Under the pieces are notes generated by a model, which was not told the origin of the DNA, searched no databases, and saw nothing but the letters and a program-made list of their open reading frames with translations. A stretch of DNA of 64,000 bases, taken from Megaustenia siamemsis. Lineage: Eukaryota; Mollusca; Gastropoda; Stylommatophora; Ariophantidae. Numbering within the stretch: the first letter of the stretch is position 1; every line of letters begins with the position of its first letter. Shown here in pieces: positions 57,480 to 64,000 of the stretch. The stretch is taken from contig JAVIAB010000160.1 of NCBI GenBank assembly GCA_032433765.1, forward strand, positions 32,577,852-32,641,851, given 5' to 3'. Position numbers and translations under genes: made by a program.

Positions 57480-58085
57480 AACACTCAGGTCTGGAGTACG
57501 GGATGTTGATGCATCGTCGATAGTTGTCTCCCATATTGCAGTTGTGCAGCGTTTTCTGTAAGTAGGAGTGTACAACGCCCTGTCAAAAGTCATTTCCTGG
57601 TCCAAGGACAGAATCGATGAAGGTATGTTTCTTGTATGTGTGTAGGTGATGATGTATCGTATGAAGTGGTTATTTTTATTTTAGCCTTGGATGCTGCATT
57701 GCTGGTCTTCGGGGACGAGTGAGAACATGAACAGCTTTAGCTTATTCGTCAGTATTTTATAGTCTATGTTGAGCAGCGATATCGGTCTGTAGTTTGTTAC
57801 TTGTGTCTTCTCTATATTGTTCTTCAGGAGTAAGGAAATGTATGACACGCTGATCCTCGGAGGTAGATGTCCTTTGTGGAAGGAATCCTTAAAAACCAGG
57901 AGTGTTCATATGAAGAGGAAAAAAATGTTTATAGAACTCCGCAATGAGTCTGTCTGTTCCAGGCGTGTTATCCTTATGCGAGATTTTGAGAATTATCTTT
58001 CTTTTATATTTCTTAATACTTTCGTTTTTTCTTCACTCGTATACATTAAGTTAAGGGTGAACACTACATTTGATTAAAAAATTCT
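57480..58085 (-). pseudogene. LINE RT N-terminal relic, opposite orientation
   Basis: The minus strand shows KISHKDNTPGTDRLIAEFYK (about 57930-57990), with HFF and a later NYRPIS-like, LLNIDYKIL-type region near 57720-57800. Same domain start as at 56820, inverted. Confidence 0.6.
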
Positions 58086-58510
58086 AAGCTTTGTTTTTGT
58101 GCTGAGTAATTTTGATTACAATTTTTCGAAAGTCATTGCTGCCTTTACTCTTCAGATTCTAATGTATGTATTTGTGTCTTCTTCTTGATCTATGCAGCTT
58201 CTGATTTATATCTAGTGATTTATTTCATCAAATGGGCTTCTGTACCTTTATCTATCATCTTTCCATTAGATTACACAACAAAATACCAACCACTCCGAAC
58301 ATCTCTTGTGACGAAGCCATCAGTGTAGATGATCAGGTCTCGAACTTGGGAGTGAAGCAGCAGAAAATATGCTGCTACCAATTGATGATATGACATTTGT
58401 TTTTTTTTTTACACTGTTTTCACATACTACTAATAAGAATTATTGTGTCTACAAAGTCAAGATCCTCTATATGAGACTCAAGTAACTATTCAATGCCTTT
58501 TAAACCTGTA
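58086..58510. other. Unassigned sequence
   Basis: No gene is recognised. Confidence 0.4.
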
Positions 58511-58514
58511 AAGC

Positions 58515-58785
58515 ATCACTGCTGTATGAAGTCGATGGCACTTCCATCAAACAAGGGAGATGAAGTACACTCTTGCTTCAACCCTTTCATCAATCTGAGA
58601 CCGTTCACTAAGTCCTGCCTCTGAGTAAACTTTACAAGAGAAAGTATCATACAGATCTTTGCTTCAACCCTTTCATCAATCTGAAGCCATACACTAAGTC
58701 CTGCCTCTGAGTAAACTGTACAAGAGAAAGTATCAAACAGATCTTTGCTGACGTTTGATATGGATTGTGTTTTAACTAACATGAA
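58515..58785 (-). pseudogene. LINE RT fragment with an internal 113-bp duplication
   Basis: The minus strand reads VYSEAGLSVWLQIDERVE and then again RQDLVNGLRLMKGLKQECTS SP (a decayed GVKQGCxxSPLLF block). The nucleotide block ctttgcttcaaccctttcat to agaaagtatca is present twice, at about 58572-58650 and 58661-58740. Confidence 0.75.
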
Positions 58786-58799
58786 TTTCCCTTTGTCAA

Positions 58800-59230
58800 A
58801 GTTTTTGTTGCAAGCACTGTATTAACTGTCTTAAATTTACAATGATTAAAGTTTAGTTTGAGGTAATGTATTAACTGTCTTAAATTTACAACGATTAAAG
58901 TTTAGTTTGAGGTAATGTATTAAGGCTGTTAAATTTTCAAAGATTAAAAAGTTTAGTTTGAATTACTGTATTAATGGTCATATATACTCAAAAATTAAAG
59001 TTTAGTTTGAAGTACTGCATTAATGGTCTTACATTCCCAAAGATGAAAGTTTATTTTGATGTACTCTATGACTGTTATACATTTCCAAAGGTTAAAGTTT
59101 AAGTTATAAATACTGTATTAAATATATTAAGTTTTCCTCCATTAAAATTTAGCTTTTCAAACTTTGTAATAAATGTCTTACATTTGACTTAGCACGAGTT
59201 TAGTTGCAAGTACTCTATTAATTTAACTAT
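58800..59230. repeat. Degenerate tandem repeat, about 55-62 bp units
   Basis: About seven units around gattaaagtttagtttgagg, taatgtattaactgtctta and aatttac. The first two are near identical and the rest diverge. Confidence 0.8.
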
Positions 59231-59754
59231 GTCAAACATAGTCCAATATTGAAGGTAGGCATATTAGAGAGAAAGATCACAACAGGTGAAATGTCACAAC
59301 CATTACTGGTTACTGTAAAATACAGAATAAGAAATGGTGAAATTCAGGTGAACTGTTGAAATCACAACTAGCACTAAGTTCATAGAGACACAAACACATT
59401 TTGGATTATATGCATTAAAGCACTGAACCAGTAACTTGATGTGTACCTGCAAGAGTTGAGTTGATAGTCTGGTTTCAAAGCTCAAGGATGACCAAAAGTC
59501 ATACAGATAGACAATGTCACAGAAAACCTAGCAGCAGTAAAGGTTAATAACTGTCAAATACAAAAAACTTAGACTCAGGACAAAAATATTGCAGCTCCTC
59601 ACAATTCTTGGTGGTGCATGTGCATAAGTCAGTAAGTAATCTTTTATTTTAAGAAAATGTATTTTTGTGTAAGGTTATGCCAGCCTTTACTAAAAGATTT
59701 ATTGTTTCAGCTGAAGGCCTTCTTGGCTGAAATGTTCTACTTTTGTTTTGTTTC
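59231..59754. other. Unassigned sequence with a repeat-like end
   Basis: cagctgaaggccttcttggc plus tgaaatgttctacttttg (59708-59745) resembles 61945-61975 (gatgaaggttttcgccgaaatg), a pattern common at the ends of invertebrate retroelements. Confidence 0.4.
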
Positions 59755-60435
59755 TCACCTACGTAAAGCTATTACCATACCACTTTGGTTTTGTTTCTCA
59801 CCTACGTAAAGCTATTACCATACCACTTTTGTTTTGTTTCTCACCTACGTAAAGCTATTACCATACCACTTTTGTTTTGTTTCTCACCTACGTAAAGCTA
59901 TTACCATACCACTTTTGTTTTGTTTCTCACCTACGTAAAGCTATTACCATACCACTTTTGGTTTGTTTCTCACCAACGTCAAGCTATTACCATACCACTT
60001 TTGGTCTGTTTCTCAACTACGTAAAGCTATTACCATACCACTTTTGTTTTGTTTCTCACCTACGTCAAGCTATTACCATACCACTTTTGTTTTGTTTCTC
60101 ACCTATGTAAAGCTATTACCATACCACTTTTGGTTTGTTTCTCACCTACGTAAAGCTATTACCATACCACTTTTGGTCTGTTTCTCAACTACGTAAAGCT
60201 ATTACCATACCTCTTTTGTTTTGTTTCTCACCTACGTCAAGCTATTACCATACCACTTTTGTTTTGTTTCTCACCTACGTAAAGCTATTACCATACCACT
60301 TTTGTTTTGATTCTTACCTACGTCAAGCTATTACCATACCACTGTTGTTTTGTTTCTCACCTACGTAAAGCTATTACCATACCACTTTTGTTTTGTTTTT
60401 CACCTACGTCAAGCTATTACCATACCACTTTTACT
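59755..60435. repeat. 43-bp satellite, 16 copies
   Basis: Unit ttttgttttgtttctcacct plus acgtaaagctattaccatac plus cac. Variants: acgtcaagc, ggtttg, ggtctg. The same core forms the hairpin at 23754-23855. Confidence 0.97.
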
Positions 60436-60439
60436 TTTT

Positions 60440-60690
60440 TTAAATTTTCATTATTATAATCAGCTTTACAGCAGCTTCAAATTTCTATGCATCTTGATGC
60501 CTTTACCCAGTAACTAGTCTAATCTGGACAAATGGTTTAGGGAGGACAATCCAGTACTGAAAAATGAGGCGCTCAAGTGTTGGGCCAAAAGTGGAAATAT
60601 CAGAATTCTACTGTAAACAACATCACAACACAAGCACACTCACTTAACTTTCTTTTAGGGGTTGATGTAGAAGAGGCATACTCTTTTAGT
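60440..60690 (+). repeat. Dispersed repeat copy joined to the 43-bp satellite
   Basis: ataatcagctttacagcagc, gcatcttgatgcctttaccc (as at 23865), then agtctaatctggacaaatgg, cagtactgaaaaatgag, tgttgggccaaaag and cacaacacaagcacactcac (as at 21350-21510). Confidence 0.75.
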
Positions 60691-62410
60691 CATCACATGA
60701 TTACAAGCAGTACCAACATTGAGTAGTGGAGTAAAGGGGGCATCACTCTCTTGGTCACATTGTATATCTTCTTCTTTATGCCATTACTTCCCTCACTACA
60801 GGTCACATATCTATTTTATTCAGTTGAGATGACTGATGAGCCCAATCTCAAACCCTGGGCTCTTTGTGCAAAAAGAGCCAATTTCACCTTTTAACAAGTA
60901 GACCTACTTTGCACCTGATATATATGCTTTTGTGTAATAAAGAAATAAATTAACAATAGTTAATACAAATTAACGAAACAGATTCTTTATTTCTGAGAGC
61001 ATTAGTAACAATACAGAACATCACATCTAACAAGAGTGCTAACTGGTTGTCAGATGTCAGTAACAAATAACTGCTTTTATTTGTTAATAAAACAAATTAT
61101 TCACACACGGTAAAACACACATATTTTGTTTACTTTCAAAATTAAATATGTCTAAAAGTTTTGATAACCTTTTACAAAATTCCTTGCAAAAAATTGCATA
61201 GGATGACAAATAAAATCATATATAATGTGACATCATAAAAGCATGAAGGAAGCTAATCAACAATAAAGTTCATGAACAAGAATTGTGGGCCTCATTGATT
61301 GCCCATGTCAAGGCATGAACAACAATTGTGGGCCTCATTGATTGCCCATGTCAAGGCATGAAAAATGAAATGAACATAATCAGATATACAGCACAGCTTC
61401 ACTGAGTATTAAAGTACTTTATATTTTAAATTGCACAGCTGCTAGTTGCTATATCAAAGTGGTATTTTGGTTCTAATCTTTGAAATTTAACAGCATTTAT
61501 GTATGAAGATGTCCTGATACTAGTACATTCTCCTTATTCTTATAAAAGATATTTCATATGAGTGGTTTCAATTTGTGACACCACATACAAAATGTAAAAT
61601 GTTTAGCTAATGTAAATATTTGTGTGTAAATGATATTTTAGCAGTTAATGCTTGTAACAAAAAGATCAAAGAATGGTAAATCTGAGAGTTTTGGGGATGC
61701 AATGTTCAATTGGTAATGACAAAAGTATTTATATTTTAAGATATGACTTCTTCATCATTTTGAATGTATAACAGAAGAAATGTATTGTAACTTCTAGCAA
61801 AGACACAAATGAGCAAATTAACTAAAGTGTCAGTGATAAACAACTGTCTATGATGTTGAATATTCTTTCATGAAAAATTATAGTAGTTTATTATAAGTTT
61901 GTGAATGGTAAAGTTTTAGGATAACATTAATGCTGATGAATAGCTGATGAAGGTTTTCGCCGAAATGTTGTAGTTTGTCTCATCTTTCTATAGATTTACT
62001 TTTCTGTAACTCTTCTTGCACCATCACATGATATTCAATATATTGCATATTTTATATTTGTCCCCTACCTCCAAGCAATGGAAGAGTGGACTTATGAAGC
62101 AGAAAAGCAAGCCAAATTTTTGGCAAAACGATATCATTATTGACAAAGAAAGAAATCATAAAATATTTAAAAAAAGAACTTGAAAACTAGATTTTGGAAT
62201 AACTAATAAGTTAAATGTGCCTGTGCGCTGTGAGGCACAAAGGGGAGTTAAGAATAGTGGCGCTGTTCCTTACCATGCATATTCGTAAGAGGCGACTAAG
62301 GAGAGTTGGATTGGGACTGGCTAACCTGTACTGTAAAAAAATAAGCCTAAAAAACTTCACAAATATGGACAAGTCAAAGAAAATAATAAAAGTAAATTTG
62401 CCATCCAGGT
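60691..62410. other. Unassigned AT-rich sequence
   Basis: No gene is recognised. It holds one tandem duplication of 48 bp (61273-61367, unit aattgtgggcctcattgatt plus gcccatgtcaaggcatgaa). Confidence 0.5.
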
Positions 62411-64000
62411 AAGATAAAGGTTCTCTGTTTAAGAGATGTATGATGCAATTCAGAGAAAGCCGTAAGGAGTCCGGGTTGCTGACTCACCTTTTGTCTACCA
62501 GGAAATCCTCCAGAATTGGCACCTGGGATGTATGTACCCTAAGAAAAAGCTGCACAGGTAGCAACAGAAATTAGAAATTACAAAATAGATATTCTAGGAT
62601 TGTGTGAAACAAGATGGCTAAGAATGGAAAGGATAAAACTAAATACAGGAGAGATGATTTTATCATCAGGACACTGGGAACCTGGAGCATAACATAGTCA
62701 AGGAATTATCATAATGTTATCAAGGAATGCACAGAAGACACTGATAGAATGGGAAGCAGTAGGGTCAAGACTAATGAGAGCAACATTTAAAACAACAAAA
62801 AACAAAGTAAAAATACACATTATGCAATGGAACGCACCAACCAATGATAAGGATGATTTATTTAAAGGTGAATTCTATAAACAGTTGCAATGTCAGATGG
62901 ATAAAAGATGAGCCAAGGATAATATAATCTTGATGGGAGATCTAAATACAAAAGTAGGATCAGACAACAGAGGCTTCAAAGAGATTATGGGAAAATATGG
63001 ACTTGGAGATATAAATGAGAATAGAGATATTAGTGAACTTCTGTGCTCTTAATCAAATGAGCCTGGGAGGAACAATATTCCAACATAAAAATACATGAAG
63101 CTACATGGGTGTCATCAGATCATAGAACGGTGAATCAAATTGCCGACATATGTATTAATAATAAGTTGAAGTCAGTTTCAGAATGTAAAAGTATATAGAG
63201 GAGCAGATGTGGCTTCAGACCATCATCTTCTGTTAGACACACTTAAACTTAAACTAAAAAGATACTACAACAAATAAGGGCAGAAAGTATTTCAATGTAT
63301 AATTTCTTAAAGAACAAGGAATTAAAGACAAATTTGCAGTCACAATATCAAACAAATACCAAGTCCTCCAACAACTAGAAAACACAATCAATATAGAAGA
63401 TCATTGGAAACAGGTAAAGGATATATGGAAAGAGACATGCGAAGAAACGCTGGAGAAAAGAGAACGCTAGAATAAGGCATGGATGACAACAGAGACCCTG
63501 GATAAAATTAAAGAAAAAATAAGAAAGCAGACATAAATAAAAGCAAAATGAGAAGTAATAAAGCCAAGACACAGGAAGCTTACACAGAAGTGAACAAAGA
63601 AGTGAGAAGATGCATTAAAAGGGATAAGAGGAAATATATAGATGAACTAGCTAAAGAGGCAGAGGAAGCAGCAAATAAAGGGAATATGAAAGAACTGTAC
63701 AAAAGCACAAAGAAATTAAGTGGAAAATACAAACAGATAAATGCCTTTATTAAAGATAAGAAAGGAAATCTGCTTAGTAATATAAGGGAACTAATGGAGA
63801 GATGGAAAGAGCACTTTGAAGAACTTTTGAACAGACCCGGCTCAAATAACCCTCCAGATATACTACCAGCAGAAGAAGAGTTACATGTTAACTGTGGAAA
63901 ACCAAGCAAGGAAGAATTAATGAAAGCCATCAAGCTATTAAAAAATGGTAAAGCCACAGGACCAGGTGAAATTCCCTCGGAAGCCATCAGAGCAGATATT
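62411..64000 (+). mobile_element. LINE with apurinic-type endonuclease and RT start, runs off the window
   Basis: In order on +: a WDVCTLRKS-type endonuclease start (GTWNVRTL-like, 62520), ATEIRNYKIDILGLCETRWL (62560-62620), QKTLIEWEAVGSRLMRATFK and IMQWNAPTNDKDD (62714-62911), ILMGDLNTKVGSDNRGF (about 62930, the NxDxN-type endonuclease motif), WVSSDHRTVNQIADI (decayed SDH motif), a Lys-rich linker, EELLNRPGSNNPPDILPAEE and KPSKEELMKAIKLLKNGKAT then GPGEIPSEAIRADI at the window edge. Several frame breaks make this copy inactive. Same family as 2590-4290 (shared LNRPGSNNPPDILP). Confidence 0.9.

Noticed and set aside
60690..62410. Hidden exons of gene B or other host gene
   Set aside because: Scanned for hydrophobic segments and splice borders; nothing coherent was found.

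Overview
The window is eukaryotic: an AT-rich, intron-rich, repeat-dense animal nuclear genome. Evidence is spliced exons with GT/AG borders, several non-LTR retrotransposon (LINE) families with endonuclease, reverse transcriptase (RT) and RNase H remains, tRNA-derived SINEs, hAT and IS630/Tc1-type DNA transposons, and many kilobases of micro- and minisatellite. The LINE and SINE types resemble those I associate with molluscs, especially gastropods, but that is an inference and not a species call. No rRNA, intact tRNA gene, CRISPR array or bacterial-type operon is present.

Host genes. Two sugar-transporter-type (SLC2/GLUT, major facilitator superfamily) genes lie on the + strand. Gene A (about 0.6-19.9 kb) is seen as six phase-consistent exons (613-693, 4768-4866, 11263-11475, 15170-15245, 17438-17565, 19570-19896). 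They cover the central loop through TM12 and the C-terminal PETK-type tail; the 5' exons lie outside the window. Gene B (about 33.0-36.2 kb) is seen as N-terminal exons only (33004-33039, 34541-34639, 36035-36195). Its third exon has an in-frame TAA exactly where the RxGR loop should be, so B may be a pseudogene. A short possible terminal exon of an unidentified gene lies at 50669-50793.

Layout. 0-20 kb: gene A, with introns filled by minisatellites (34, 47, 28, 59, 47, 14-16 and 48 bp units), a 600-bp ATCC/ATCT array, LINE relics and SINEs. 20-24 kb: dispersed repeats, LINE tails, a 59-bp satellite grown from a LINE 3' end, and a 42-bp-arm hairpin. 24.3-29.1 kb: a complete nested transposon, namely an IS630/Tc1-type element with an intact 425-aa transposase (DD83E spacing) inside a decayed hAT element with matching termini and an 8-bp target duplication. 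29-38 kb: gene B among SINE and LINE debris. 38.8-47.4 kb: an 8.6-kb near-perfect palindrome with 4.1-4.3 kb arms, a 95-bp spacer, AGTAGTATAC/GTATACTACT ends and a perfect 6-bp direct repeat (CTCGCT) on both sides. 47.5-50.3 kb: older, diverged arrays of the same satellite families found in the palindrome arms. 50.9-64 kb: LINE debris, including a tandemly repeated RNase H + 3' tail unit, an in-frame 36-bp amplification of an RNase H motif, a 43-bp satellite, and a LINE with endonuclease and RT start running off the window.

The most interesting object is the palindrome. It behaves like a very large non-autonomous foldback transposon; its termini and 6-bp target duplication resemble Polinton/Maverick elements, yet it carries only tandem repeats. 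Second is the divergent SLC2 pair, which has lost the canonical sugar-contact motifs.
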